40,248 bases of DNA from an uncultured Saprospirales bacterium (GTDB lineage Bacteria > Bacteroidota > Bacteroidia > Chitinophagales > JADIYW01), in NCBI GenBank assembly GCA_938008535.1, contig CALLKF010000041.1:1-40248 (forward strand), in the 5' to 3' direction. This document shows, one piece after another, positions 25,594 through 35,296 of the stretch. The translations under genes and the position numbers were made by a program. Each line of letters starts with the position of its first letter. Position 1 is the stretch's first letter. The notes below the pieces were generated by a model, which saw nothing but the letters and a program-made list of their open reading frames with translations, was not told the DNA's origin and ran no database searches.

Positions 25594-25626
25594 TCAAAAA
25601 AAATGTCCGCATTTCTGCGGACATTT
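25594..25626 (-). terminator. Terminator of the metallophosphoesterase-like gene
   Basis: On the minus strand, ATGTCCGC and GCGGACAT form an 8-bp GC-rich stem extended by A/T pairs, with a 6-base loop and a following run of seven T. It begins about 20 bases past the stop at 25647. Confidence 0.87.
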
Positions 25627-25646
25627 CATTATTTAACTAACAAAAA

Positions 25647-28040
25647 TTATTTTTGAATTCGTACAACTTTATCTTCTACTTTTAACAAGTAACTTCCACT
25701 TGCCAAGTTTGAAATATTTAAAGTATGATTTGTAGTTCCTTCTTGTAAAACAAATTCATCTTGTAAAACAATATTTCCAGTAATATCATACACAACAATA
25801 TTGCTATTGATATTTTTATCAGAAGTATAATCAACTGTAAAAATACCTGTTGTAGATGGATTTGGATATACTTTAATTGCTGTAGTAGTTACACCAACAG
25901 TAGGTTTTACTACAGTTGTAGCTTTTCTATCCGTTGAAGTTGTATTTGGATCTTTGAAAGGTAATAATTTCACGATTGTAAATGAATCTGTTAAACAGCC
26001 ATAGCTATCCGTAACAAAAAGCGTATCGATTACTTCAGAGTTTGGCGGCGAAACATCAACAGAATTAGTACTTGAACCATCGTACCAGTTGTATGAACCT
26101 TTCCATGAAGAGGTTAGTGTCAACAAATCACCTAAGTAAATGCTATGTGGTTCATTTTTATTAACGTCTTTCATAATTGTAAATCTATCACGAACAACAC
26201 CATCATCACAAACCCAGTCAGCATCTAAACGGTTACCATCCACTTTAATCACCATTGCACCACCATTTGAGTTGTTTGAGTATGACATTGCTTCGTGCGT
26301 CCAGCTTGGTTGTGCGCCACCTAATTGTCCAGATGAACCAACAACTGCATAAACAGTTCCTGCTTTTTGTCCATTATTTTTGATGTAAGGACAAGAATTT
26401 CCAGAGCCATCATATTTTGCAGATGATGCACTTAAAGCATGAGTACCTAAATTAAAAGATGCTTCGTTGCCATAGTGACCATTCAACAAATAAGAACGTT
26501 CGTAAACTGTGCTGTGTGCATTTAGAATTAAATCAACACCGTATCTTTCTAAGATTTGAATCAAATTTTGACGCAATGCAATCAAGTCTGGATCAGTATC
26601 AGAATTATCTGAACCCATTGTATATGCTGGTTGATTAAAGTAAACAACAGTCCATCTCAATTTATTAGCAGTTAAATCAGCTTTGATCCAATCTACTTGT
26701 GGACCCGTAGTATCAAATAATCTGTAAGTACTTGCATCTTTTCCATAAGAATCTAGAGAAAGGAAATGAACATTACCATAATCATACGAGTAGTACGATT
26801 CAGTACCAGAAGGAACACCACCTGATTCACCAACTGTTGGATTCGTAAAGATATCATAATATGGTATTGCATGGTCATTTTGACGTGCAGGACTGTTAGC
26901 ATAATCAGCATCACCAGGTGCTGCCCAAAGTGTAACATTATTAAGCAAAGTATCTTGGTATTGATTAAAGAAATTAGTTTGATATTCTGCATCAGAACCA
27001 GTAGTTAAAGCATTATTACCTAAAAGCAACATACCGTCTGCATGATCTGAACCTAAAAACTGCATTACACTATTTCTAACATTTGTTTGGTTAGTTGAAT
27101 TATTTCCACAATCTCCAAATACAACAAAACGAGAAACTTTATCTTCTGTTTTTGGTGGTGTTGTATTAAAATAAATATTACTACCAGATTTGTAAGTTTG
27201 TGCAATTGGATCTGTATTTCCTATTGAATAAAAATACTTAGTATTTGCATCTAAACCAGTAATTGTTACATCATGTTCAGTTACTAAATTTGTATCCGTA
27301 ACGTTAGATGTTAAACTACCATCAAATAAACCAAAATTAACTACAGAATTTGTTGGCAAATCTGTTCTCCAACGAACATGAATTGATGTTTGTCCTGCAG
27401 CGTTTAAATATGGTCCGCGCAAAAGTGTAGCTGATCCTGGTGGTGGTGGTGGTGGTAATGAAATTTCATTTGCAGTTAATTTTAAATCAAATGAAATATC
27501 GTCACTTGCTGTTGAAAACTGATGTATTTCTACAGCAATTACATGTGTACCAGTTTTTAATTTTGATAATGGTAAAACTTTATTTAATAACGTATTGCCA
27601 TCATCAGTTATATCTGATGATGCTAGTGTACTGTAAGTAATAACATCAGTAGGCATATTGTTACGAAAAACTTCTTTTCCGTCAATATACACTACAATAC
27701 CGTCATCTCTTTTAATTCTCATTGAATAATTGGAATACGTTGAAGTGTTTCCAATCGTAATTTTTTTTCTAAAATAAGTTGTAATGTGTTTAAATCCACA
27801 AGATGCTAATGGTGAGCAACCAGCTTCAACAACTGTTGTTTCATCACCATCACCATAACCAAATTGTCCGCTGCCACTTAACCAAGCAGCATCATTGAAA
27901 GCGCCTGAGCGCCATGCAACTCTTTGATTTGTTCCATTTGCTAAATACTTCCATTCAGAGCCAAACGAAATTATGTTGACTGTACCAAAAGAAATAAGAT
28001 AGGTGGAAAATACCAAAAAGGTAAAGATGTTCTTTTTCAT
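25647..28040 (-). CDS. T9SS-secreted purple-acid-phosphatase homologue with degenerate metal site
   Basis: The 797-residue product has a signal peptide (to about residue 20), an N-terminal beta-rich domain (about 25-190), and a proline linker at 196-201 encoded by GGT repeats. An FN3-like purple acid phosphatase N domain (about 205-293) and a metallophosphoesterase fold (about 303-625) follow. The C-terminal sorting domain begins near YPNPSTTG. The expected metal motifs are mostly altered. GDCG (309-312) remains, but GDNAY is GNNAL (341-345), GNHDY is GDADY (376-380), HHPPY is NQPAY (469-473), and GHSH is AHST (508-511). The rest of the fold is well preserved (DAEYQTNFF, YERSYLLNGHYGNEASF), so this looks like a catalytically dead surface protein rather than a decaying gene. 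That is inference from motifs. Confidence 0.88.
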   Translation of the reverse strand: MKKNIFTFLVFSTYLISFGTVNIISFGSEWKYLANGTNQRVAWRSGAFNDAAWLSGSGQFGYGDGDETTVVEAGCSPLASCGFKHITTYFRKKITIGNTSTYSNYSMRIKRDDGIVVYIDGKEVFRNNMPTDVITYSTLASSDITDDGNTLLNKVLPLSKLKTGTHVIAVEIHQFSTASDDISFDLKLTANEISLPPPPPPGSATLLRGPYLNAAGQTSIHVRWRTDLPTNSVVNFGLFDGSLTSNVTDTNLVTEHDVTITGLDANTKYFYSIGNTDPIAQTYKSGSNIYFNTTPPKTEDKVSRFVVFGDCGNNSTNQTNVRNSVMQFLGSDHADGMLLLGNNALTTGSDAEYQTNFFNQYQDTLLNNVTLWAAPGDADYANSPARQNDHAIPYYDIFTNPTVGESGGVPSGTESYYSYDYGNVHFLSLDSYGKDASTYRLFDTTGPQVDWIKADLTANKLRWTVVYFNQPAYTMGSDNSDTDPDLIALRQNLIQILERYGVDLILNAHSTVYERSYLLNGHYGNEASFNLGTHALSASSAKYDGSGNSCPYIKNNGQKAGTVYAVVGSSGQLGGAQPSWTHEAMSYSNNSNGGAMVIKVDGNRLDADWVCDDGVVRDRFTIMKDVNKNEPHSIYLGDLLTLTSSWKGSYNWYDGSSTNSVDVSPPNSEVIDTLFVTDSYGCLTDSFTIVKLLPFKDPNTTSTDRKATTVVKPTVGVTTTAIKVYPNPSTTGIFTVDYTSDKNINSNIVVYDITGNIVLQDEFVLQEGTTNHTLNISNLASGSYLLKVEDKVVRIQK

Positions 28041-28271
28041 AAAAAGGGTTTTTAAGGGTTTTATTAAATTGGGTTTATGTTTGGGTATTCAATATTAAAT
28101 CAAATAAATGAAAAGCGCAATAGCAAAACGCATTTTTTTTAAAATAAATGTGTTTTTTAACATTTCCTTACTTAAAAGAAGTCAATTTTTGTATTATTTT
28201 TTTATAAAATGGTATGATAAAAATTATTTTATTAACTTTAGCTTTACGAATGAAACCACAAAAAATCAAGG

Positions 28272-29108
28272 ATGAAAAACACTATACTAAATTGGAAATC
28301 TAATGACGGACTAGAAATTTTTGGTCAAAAATGGGAAAATGAAAACATTGCACCAAAAGCAATTATTTGCTTAGTTCATGGTTTTGGCGAACATAGTTCA
28401 CGTTACGAACATATAGCAAAATATTTTACAGATAACCAATACGCAGTTATTACCTATGATGCACGCGGTCACGGTCGTTCAGAAGGAAAAAGAGGTCATT
28501 TTTCAAGCTATGATGAATTTCTAAATGATGTAGCCAATTTATTAAAACAAGCAGCATCTAATTTTCCGACCTTACCAATAATAATTTACGGACACAGTAT
28601 GGGTGCGCAAGTTGTAGCAAATTTCTGCATTAAAAGAAATCCATCAGTTGCCGGTGTTATTTTATCTTCTCCATTTTTTCAACCAGGTTTTGCTCCACCA
28701 GCCATAAAATTATTTGCAGGAAAAATAATGCGTAATTTAATTCCAACATTTTCATTGCCATCCGGTTTAGATGTAAATGATATTTCACGCGATAAAGAAG
28801 AAGTAAAAAAATACTCAAATGACCCATTGGTTTTTGACAGTATTTCATCTAAAATGGGAATTGAATTAATTGAGTTTGGTGCTGAAGCAGTAGAAAATGC
28901 TGCTAAGTTGACATTGCCAACTTTAATTTTCCATGGTACTGCTGATAAATTAACGTCTTATGATGCAACAAAAAGATTTGTTGCAAATGCTGGTAAAAAC
29001 GTAACGTTTATTAGCTATGACGATTTATATCACGAATGCCATAATGAACCAGAAAAAACAACAGTTTTAGAAAACATGCTAAATTGGTGTAATAAATTAC
29101 CAATTTAA
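28272..29108 (+). CDS. Monoacylglycerol lipase-like alpha/beta hydrolase
   Basis: The 278-residue serine hydrolase has VHGFGEHSSRY near residues 35-45, DARGHGRSEG near 62-71 and the nucleophile elbow GHSMG with Ser109. HGTADKLTS supplies the acid, and LYHECHNE supplies the histidine near the C terminus. This pattern is typical of monoglyceride lipases and lysophospholipases. There is no signal peptide, so it is cytoplasmic. The ATG at 28272 gives normal length. It is divergent from the metallophosphoesterase-like gene over a 231-base gap where I see no clear promoter. Confidence 0.88.
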   Translation: MKNTILNWKSNDGLEIFGQKWENENIAPKAIICLVHGFGEHSSRYEHIAKYFTDNQYAVITYDARGHGRSEGKRGHFSSYDEFLNDVANLLKQAASNFPTLPIIIYGHSMGAQVVANFCIKRNPSVAGVILSSPFFQPGFAPPAIKLFAGKIMRNLIPTFSLPSGLDVNDISRDKEEVKKYSNDPLVFDSISSKMGIELIEFGAEAVENAAKLTLPTLIFHGTADKLTSYDATKRFVANAGKNVTFISYDDLYHECHNEPEKTTVLENMLNWCNKLPI

Positions 29109-29132
29109 TCACCACAAATCAATTTTTATCAT

Positions 29133-29140
29133 TATATTTG
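29133..29140 (+). promoter_or_regulatory. Candidate -7 box TATATTTG of the RRM gene
   Basis: It is an exact TAnnTTTG match 114 bases before the ATG at 29255. The predicted leader of about 105 bases is long for this window and T-rich, which leaves room for post-transcriptional control. Confidence 0.45.
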
Positions 29141-29254
29141 TATATCTATTGTTCTTTTTAATTCTTCTTTTCAATGTTTTTTTTATAAAATGTTCATTGT
29201 AGTTGATTATTAAAAGTTGGTAGTTTTTTTTTAATTTTTAAATTATTTTATTAA

Positions 29255-29671
29255 ATGAACATTTTCGTAGCAAACATTGAAAGAGCAGTAACAGATGCTG
29301 ACTTACAAGAACTTTTCCAAGAATTCGGAGAAATCTCTTCATTAAAAATCATCAAAGACAGAGACACTGGCGTAAGCAAAGGCTATGCATTTGTTGAAAT
29401 GCCTAATGATGATGAAGCACAAAAAGCAATTGAAGGATTAAATGACCATGAAATCAAAGGCAGAAACCTTACCGTAAATGAAGCTCGTCCAAAAACAGAA
29501 TATAAAAAATCTGGCGGCGGCGGTTACGGCGGTGGCGGTGGCGGTGGCTACAAAGGCGGCGGCGGTGGTGGCGGCTACAAAGGCGGCGGCGGTGGCGGCG
29601 GCTACAAAAGTGGTGGTGGCGGTTACGGCGGCGGAAGCGGCGGTGATGGTGGTTACAAAAAAAGATACTAA
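29255..29671 (+). CDS. Glycine-rich RRM RNA-binding protein
   Basis: The 138-residue product has one RNA recognition motif at 1-80, with RNP2 IFVANI (3-8) and RNP1 KGYAFVEM (42-49). A tail made almost only of Gly, Tyr, Lys and Ser follows, ending in KKRY. The tail is built from Gly-Gly-Tyr-Lys-type repeats encoded by GGC/GGT triplets, so 29510-29660 is far more GC-rich than its surroundings. Such proteins are common in Bacteroidota and resemble cold-induced RNA chaperones of plants and cyanobacteria. Its RNA targets are unknown. A strong terminator follows. Confidence 0.92.
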   Translation: MNIFVANIERAVTDADLQELFQEFGEISSLKIIKDRDTGVSKGYAFVEMPNDDEAQKAIEGLNDHEIKGRNLTVNEARPKTEYKKSGGGGYGGGGGGGYKGGGGGGGYKGGGGGGGYKSGGGGYGGGSGGDGGYKKRY

Positions 29672-29693
29672 TCTAATACATCATAACAGTTAC

Positions 29694-29722
29694 AAACCTT
29701 CGAGAAATCGAAGGTTTTTTTA
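29694..29722 (+). terminator. Terminator of the RRM gene
   Basis: AAACCTTCGA (29694-29703) and TCGAAGGTTT (29708-29717) form a 10-bp stem closed by a GAAA tetraloop and followed by a T-run. It starts 22 bases after the stop codon. Confidence 0.9.
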
Positions 29723-29776
29723 TTATTAAAGTATTCAAAATAAAATGTACTTCGTAAATTGTACGTATAATAAAAT

Positions 29777-32700
29777 ATGACAACATCTTTTTTACATAAA
29801 ATATTATTACGTTTAAAAAGTGGCGATGCGAGAAGTATTCATTTAAATGCATTACCTGCCAACTTTGCACGTTTAGATATTTACGATTTAATAAATATAG
29901 CACCCAGTTTACATTTACAATTTTTAGAACTGTTATTAACGAAAGAAACCTTTGAATTTTCAATAACAATAAATCCAAGTGATTTTAGCAAGTTAGAAAA
30001 TGAACAAAAAAAAATCATTCAAAAAATTATAAAACGACTCAATCATTTAGATTATCAGGAAAAAGAAGAATTTGCTGAACATGGTTTCACTTCGTTTGGT
30101 TTTGGTTATCCTTTATTGATAAAACGAGATCCTAATAATAGAGATAAAATTTTAAAAGCACCTTTATTGATTTGGTATTTAAATATTGAAAAAGATACGC
30201 ATAAAAATAATTCCTGGACTATAAGTAGAAATGAAGATCAACCTTTGATTTTTAATGAATTATTGAAATCTCATTTTGAAAATAATGAAAAAATTAAAAC
30301 AGATGAGTTAGAGTTATTAATTGAAGAAATTTTTTTAAGTGAAAAACAACTCATTCATTTTTGCGAACAGTTATTATCAAAACTAAATATTCCTTTTCAA
30401 GCAGCAGAAAACATTGCAACTATTTTACCTTGCACAAACAAAGAAACGATTGAAATCATTACTAAAGATACTGCTTGGATTCGCTGGAGTGGCGTGTTTG
30501 GTTTATATAAAATGCAAAAACAAAGCATTATAAAAGATGTAGAAAATTTAATACATAGTGAAAGTGAAAATAAAAGTGAAGATATAAATACAAGCACGTA
30601 TTTTGACGGAGAAGTGTTATCTCCTATTGAATTAGATCCAAGTCAGGAAAATGTGCTACAACAACTAAAAACACACCATAAACTCATTATTCAAGGTCCA
30701 CCAGGAACAGGCAAAAGCCAAACCTTAACTGCCTTAATTACGCAAGCATTATTGAATAGACAGAAAATCCTAGTGGTTTGTGAAAAACGAACTGCTATGG
30801 AAGTATTGTTTAATAATTTGAAACAACAAAACCTTCATCATTTTTGTGCATTAATTGAAGATGTATATACAGACAGAAAAAAAATTATTGAGAATGTTCG
30901 GCAACTTATTGAATCAAATGAACAAACAACATTGCGGTTTAGAAATAATGAATACGAGTTATTAAGAACAAAATTTTTAACGCTTCAGGAAGAAATAAAT
31001 CATAGAATTAATTTTACAAAAACAGAAATTTTTGGCGATGATAACTGGTTGGAAATTTTGACAAAAAGCATTGAATTAAATAATGACTCATCTGTTTTAG
31101 AAAAAGCAAATTCTTTAAACAAACATATTCTAAATAACGATTATAATTTTAATTTTTATGAGTACAATTTACTTTTAGAAAAAATAAAAATTGCACAAGG
31201 ATTATTTTTAAAACTAAATATTAATTCATTCATTTTTAAAGAAATTAGAACAGAAAAAATGCTTGAAAGTGACGACCACCACAGCATAATTTCTGATTTA
31301 ACCATGCAACATCAGCAAGTGTTTTCATTAAAAAACAAAATCAATGAAAATATTATTGCGTTTAATAATTACTATAATTCTTTAAATGGATGGAAACACT
31401 CGATTGTAATTTTCTTATCAGTTTTTTTGCCAAAACATAGAAAAATAAAAAAAGTTAAAGATGAAACAGTCTTTGATTATCAAAATATAAAATCATCTTT
31501 TGTACATCAAAATTATTTTGACGAATCTGAATTTCCTGAAATATCTACAATAAATAAACTGGATGAATTATTTCCATTATTGAATGAATTAGAAAATTTA
31601 AGGCAACGCATTAGTGCTTCAACCGTATATTTTGAAGATTATTTTAATTACAAAAAATACATCTTACAACAAGATGCAAAAACACAAAACATCATCAAAG
31701 CACTAGCAAATACTGGCAATTCAGATTGGCAACCAATTTTTACAACTTATTATTACAATCAAACCATTTTAAAAACTTCCATAGAAAACAGCATCAATAA
31801 TGATGCACAAAAACTATTTGATGATTTAAAAGAAACAGACCAAAACTTCAAACAAAAAATAGCTGAAAAAATAAATTTCACTTGGAGTGAAATTGCATAT
31901 AACGCTATTAAATCAAAAGATATCAGTGAATTAAAATATTTATACAACCAAAGAAAGAATAAACAATTTTCCACCAAAAATTCGTTACGAAAAATCATTC
32001 ATCACGATGTTGCATTCTTTACCGATTTATTTCCTGTAATAATGGTGAATCCAACTGTTGCAACTTCTATCCTACCGCTACAAAAAGAATTGTTTGATGT
32101 GGTAATACTAGATGAAGCAAGTCAGTTAAGAATTGAAGATACTTTTACATCATTATATCGCGGAAAAATAAAAATTATTTCTGGCGACAAACACCAAATG
32201 CCACCAAGTAATTATTTTGGAAACGAAACTATTTTTTGGAATGAAGACGATGATAACGAAGTAGAAAATTATTTAGCAGAAAGTAAATCATTGTTAGAAT
32301 TTGCTGATGACGCTAACTACAAAAATTCGTATTTAGATTTTCATTACCGTTCGTTACATCCAAATTTAATTCAGTTTTCAAATTATGCATTCTATCAAAC
32401 TCGTTTAATTCCTTTACCAGAAAAGAAAGCATATCCTTCTTTATTTTACAATCAAATTGAAGGCATTTATTCGAATGGAATTAATCAAAAAGAAGCCAAT
32501 GCAATTGTTGATTTTATTTTCAATATTGAAAAAACAGATGACCAATATCCAAGCATTGGAATTGCTACTTTTAATATTTTTCAACGCGATCTTATTTTCG
32601 ATTTATTATATGAACATGCATACGCAGACACCAATAAAAATGAGCACTTACAAACTTTATTAACAAAAGGTTTGTTCGTGAAAAATCTTGAAAACATTCA

Positions 32701-33358
32701 AGGTGATGAACGTGATGTGATGATTTTATCAACTACGTTTGGCGAAAATGAAGAAGGAAAATTCAAACAACTTTTCGGACCCATTTCACAAGAAAAAGGA
32801 TATCAATTATTAAACGTAATCATTACCAGAGCTAAACATTCATTACATCTTTTTACTTCAATTCCAGAATCATTTTTTATGCAATTTGAAGAGGAATTAG
32901 TACAAAAAGGAAACATCGGAAAAAGTATTTTTTATGCGTATTTGTCTTATGTAAAAGCATGTTCAGAAAATAATAAAACTCAAATCCAATTTGTAAAAAA
33001 TAGTTTACAAAAAAACAATCCGCCAATAAATAAATCAATTTCTATTATTTCAAATTCAATTTTTAAACAAACAGTTTTTAATCTTTTACATAAAAAATTT
33101 GGTGCGCAAGTGCAGCAAAACTTCACACTTGGTGGTTTTAATTTAGATATTGTTTTTGTAAAAGATAATCTTGCTATTTTACATATTGATTTTGAAAATA
33201 CGCAAAACTATCATCCTGAAATTTCTTACAGAATCAAAATTCATCAAGAAAAAATAATTTCAGAATATGGTATTAAAACTTATCATCTTTGGTCATACAA
33301 TTGGTGGAAAGATGCTGAAAAAGAAATTGCAAATATTCAATCAATTGTTGAAAAATAG
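29777..33358 (+). CDS. Large SF1 helicase with N-terminal DUF4011-like region and C-terminal nuclease-like domain
   Basis: The 1193-residue protein has an N-terminal domain (about 1-270) with a GYPLLIKRDPNNRDKILKAPLL stretch split around residues 110-131, similar in style to DUF4011. The helicase has Walker A GPPGTGKS at 307-314, a long helical insert (about 370-730), Walker B DEAS at 779-782, GDKHQMPP from 803, and motif VI NVIITRAK at 1013-1020. The last 90 residues end in YHLWSYNWWKD, like the Vsr/DUF559-type nucleases appended to such helicases. In that domain the usual IECDG metal motif reads LHIDF, so cleavage activity is doubtful. The architecture recalls the Hhe type of phage-defence protein, from memory. 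It stands alone, with a terminator before it and purF converging after 6 bases. Confidence 0.85.
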   Translation: MTTSFLHKILLRLKSGDARSIHLNALPANFARLDIYDLINIAPSLHLQFLELLLTKETFEFSITINPSDFSKLENEQKKIIQKIIKRLNHLDYQEKEEFAEHGFTSFGFGYPLLIKRDPNNRDKILKAPLLIWYLNIEKDTHKNNSWTISRNEDQPLIFNELLKSHFENNEKIKTDELELLIEEIFLSEKQLIHFCEQLLSKLNIPFQAAENIATILPCTNKETIEIITKDTAWIRWSGVFGLYKMQKQSIIKDVENLIHSESENKSEDINTSTYFDGEVLSPIELDPSQENVLQQLKTHHKLIIQGPPGTGKSQTLTALITQALLNRQKILVVCEKRTAMEVLFNNLKQQNLHHFCALIEDVYTDRKKIIENVRQLIESNEQTTLRFRNNEYELLRTKFLTLQEEINHRINFTKTEIFGDDNWLEILTKSIELNNDSSVLEKANSLNKHILNNDYNFNFYEYNLLLEKIKIAQGLFLKLNINSFIFKEIRTEKMLESDDHHSIISDLTMQHQQVFSLKNKINENIIAFNNYYNSLNGWKHSIVIFLSVFLPKHRKIKKVKDETVFDYQNIKSSFVHQNYFDESEFPEISTINKLDELFPLLNELENLRQRISASTVYFEDYFNYKKYILQQDAKTQNIIKALANTGNSDWQPIFTTYYYNQTILKTSIENSINNDAQKLFDDLKETDQNFKQKIAEKINFTWSEIAYNAIKSKDISELKYLYNQRKNKQFSTKNSLRKIIHHDVAFFTDLFPVIMVNPTVATSILPLQKELFDVVILDEASQLRIEDTFTSLYRGKIKIISGDKHQMPPSNYFGNETIFWNEDDDNEVENYLAESKSLLEFADDANYKNSYLDFHYRSLHPNLIQFSNYAFYQTRLIPLPEKKAYPSLFYNQIEGIYSNGINQKEANAIVDFIFNIEKTDDQYPSIGIATFNIFQRDLIFDLLYEHAYADTNKNEHLQTLLTKGLFVKNLENIQGDERDVMILSTTFGENEEGKFKQLFGPISQEKGYQLLNVIITRAKHSLHLFTSIPESFFMQFEEELVQKGNIGKSIFYAYLSYVKACSENNKTQIQFVKNSLQKNNPPINKSISIISNSIFKQTVFNLLHKKFGAQVQQNFTLGGFNLDIVFVKDNLAILHIDFENTQNYHPEISYRIKIHQEKIISEYGIKTYHLWSYNWWKDAEKEIANIQSIVEK

Positions 33359-33364
33359 ACAGCT

Positions 33365-35263
33365 TTAATATGCTCTAATATTTTTGCCTTCCATGTAGTT
33401 AATAAATGCATTTAACGAGACTTTATTACCACCTGGTGTTGGATAATCACCGGTAAAATACCAGTCGCCAGTGTTATTAGGACAAGCTTTATGTAAATCG
33501 TCAATAGTTTGATAGATGACATCTACTTGCGCAAAAATATGTTGTGGTTTTACAATATCAGAAATTTTCGCTGAGATTTCTTCAGCAGTAAATGGCGCAT
33601 ATACTTCTTTCACCAAATTCTGCATTTCTACAATTGGCTTCTGTACTTCTTCTTTACAGCGTTTATATAAATCTTGTAAAACGTGATATTTATCACTGTT
33701 TTTCCATAATGCAATGGCAGCTTGAAAAGCAACAAAACTACCCATTTTACTCATATCTATACCATAACAATCTGGATATCGAATTTGCGGTGCTGATGAA
33801 ACTACAATGATTTTTTTTGGTTGTAGTCGGTCTAACATCGTCAAAATACTTTCTTTCAATGTGGTTCCGCGCACAATAGAATCATCTAAAACAACTAAAG
33901 TATCAACATCATTATTTACAATACCATACGTTACATCATATACATGATGTACCAAATCATTGCGTGAAGTATCATCTGTTATAAACGTACGTAATTTGAC
34001 ATCTTTTACAGCAATTTTTTCAATGCGTGGCATGATGGATAATTGTTGCTGAAATATTTCTTGTGAAGTAATTTTTCCTGAATTAAAATCTTTTATGTTT
34101 TTTTGAACGTGTTGTTTTTGCACTTCTTCAACCATGCCTAAAAATGCTACTTCTGCGGTATTTGGTATGTATGAAAAAACAGTGTTTTCAATATCATAAT
34201 TAATATTTTCTAGAATTGTAGGAACCAATAATTTTCCTAATAATTTTCGTTCCTGATAAATTTCAAAATCACTACCACGAGAAAAATAAATACGTTCAAA
34301 ACTACATGCTTTTCTTTCTTTTGGTCGAATACATTCTACTTCGCCTACGCTTCCATCTTTTTTAATAATTAATGCATGTCCAGGTTTTATTTCCTGGACT
34401 TTACTGCGATGCACATTAAACGATGTTTGAATTGCTGGTCGCTCTGAAGCTATCACCACTACTTCATCATCTTTGTAATAATATGCAGGACGAATTCCAT
34501 TTGGGTCTCTAATAACAAATGCGTCGCCATGACCAATTAAACCAGCCATTGCGTAACCACCATCAAAATCTTCTACTGCATTTTTAAGAATTTCAGCAAC
34601 ATTGATATTGTGTTCAATTAATGGTGTGATTTCGTAATTATTGGTAATCTGTGGTTTGTATCGTTTAAATAATTTTTGATTTTCTACATCTAAAAAATGA
34701 CCGATTTTTTCTAAAACTGTCATAGTATCAGACATCTCGCGCGGAAACTGACCTAAACTCACTAATTTATCAAACAATTCATCAACGTTTGTCATGTTAA
34801 AATTTCCAGCAACAATCAAAGTTCTTGTTTTCCAATTATTCGCACGAATTCGTGGATGGCAATTACTTTTATCGTTTCCACCATGAGTACCATAACGCAA
34901 GTGACCAAGCAACAATTCACCCATAAATTCGTAATTATTCTTCACGTAATCCAAATCTTGAATCCGAGTTTTTTCTTTATCTGATAAATCAGAAAATTGG
35001 TGGAAAATTTTATCAAAAATGGCTTGAATAGCTTGCTTCTCCACGCTTCTTTCTCTATCAAAATAAGATTGTCCTGGTGAAGTATCGAGTTTGATGGTTG
35101 CTAAACCAGCACCATCTTGTCCGCGGTTGTGTTGTTTCTGCATCAGCAGATACATTTTGCTCAATCCGTAATGAATGTCGCCATATTTTTCTTTATAATA
35201 AGAAAGCGGTTTAAGCAATCTGATTAAAGCAATACCGCATTCGTGTTTAATTTGGTCACTCAT
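33365..35263 (-). CDS. purF: Amidophosphoribosyltransferase, long Bacteroidota form
   Basis: The 632-residue product joins an N-terminal class II glutamine amidotransferase domain to a phosphoribosyltransferase domain. It is expected to make phosphoribosylamine from PRPP and glutamine, the first step of purine synthesis. The nucleophile is Cys9 in HECGIAL, so eight residues must be removed to free it. NRGQDGAG (46-53), LGHLRYGTHG and GNFNMTN are glutaminase motifs. VVLDDSIVRGTT is the PRPP-binding loop. It is over 100 residues longer than the E. coli enzyme. Bacteroidota often carry this long form besides a standard PurF, so the exact division of labour is uncertain. It converges with the helicase gene. 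Confidence 0.88.
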   Translation of the reverse strand: MSDQIKHECGIALIRLLKPLSYYKEKYGDIHYGLSKMYLLMQKQHNRGQDGAGLATIKLDTSPGQSYFDRERSVEKQAIQAIFDKIFHQFSDLSDKEKTRIQDLDYVKNNYEFMGELLLGHLRYGTHGGNDKSNCHPRIRANNWKTRTLIVAGNFNMTNVDELFDKLVSLGQFPREMSDTMTVLEKIGHFLDVENQKLFKRYKPQITNNYEITPLIEHNINVAEILKNAVEDFDGGYAMAGLIGHGDAFVIRDPNGIRPAYYYKDDEVVVIASERPAIQTSFNVHRSKVQEIKPGHALIIKKDGSVGEVECIRPKERKACSFERIYFSRGSDFEIYQERKLLGKLLVPTILENINYDIENTVFSYIPNTAEVAFLGMVEEVQKQHVQKNIKDFNSGKITSQEIFQQQLSIMPRIEKIAVKDVKLRTFITDDTSRNDLVHHVYDVTYGIVNNDVDTLVVLDDSIVRGTTLKESILTMLDRLQPKKIIVVSSAPQIRYPDCYGIDMSKMGSFVAFQAAIALWKNSDKYHVLQDLYKRCKEEVQKPIVEMQNLVKEVYAPFTAEEISAKISDIVKPQHIFAQVDVIYQTIDDLHKACPNNTGDWYFTGDYPTPGGNKVSLNAFINYMEGKNIRAY

Positions 35264-35266
35264 AAG

Positions 35267-35282
35267 AACACACTAATGTGTT
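35267..35282 (-). promoter_or_regulatory. Inverted repeat next to the purF start
   Basis: AACACA and TGTGTT form a perfect 6-bp inverted repeat with a 4-base spacer, 3 bases before the ATG. It could be an operator or a small hairpin over the ribosome site. Confidence 0.35.
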
Positions 35283-35296
35283 ATTTTTTGGTTGTT

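Noticed and set aside
27438..27460. GGT triplet run as a regulatory or unstable repeat
   Set aside because: It lies inside the metallophosphoesterase-like gene, where it encodes a short proline linker between domains. Such linkers are common in secreted proteins.
28041..28271. Promoters in the divergent gap before the lipase-like gene
   Set aside because: A TAACTTTA-like sequence near 28230 only partly fits the consensus, so I do not list it.
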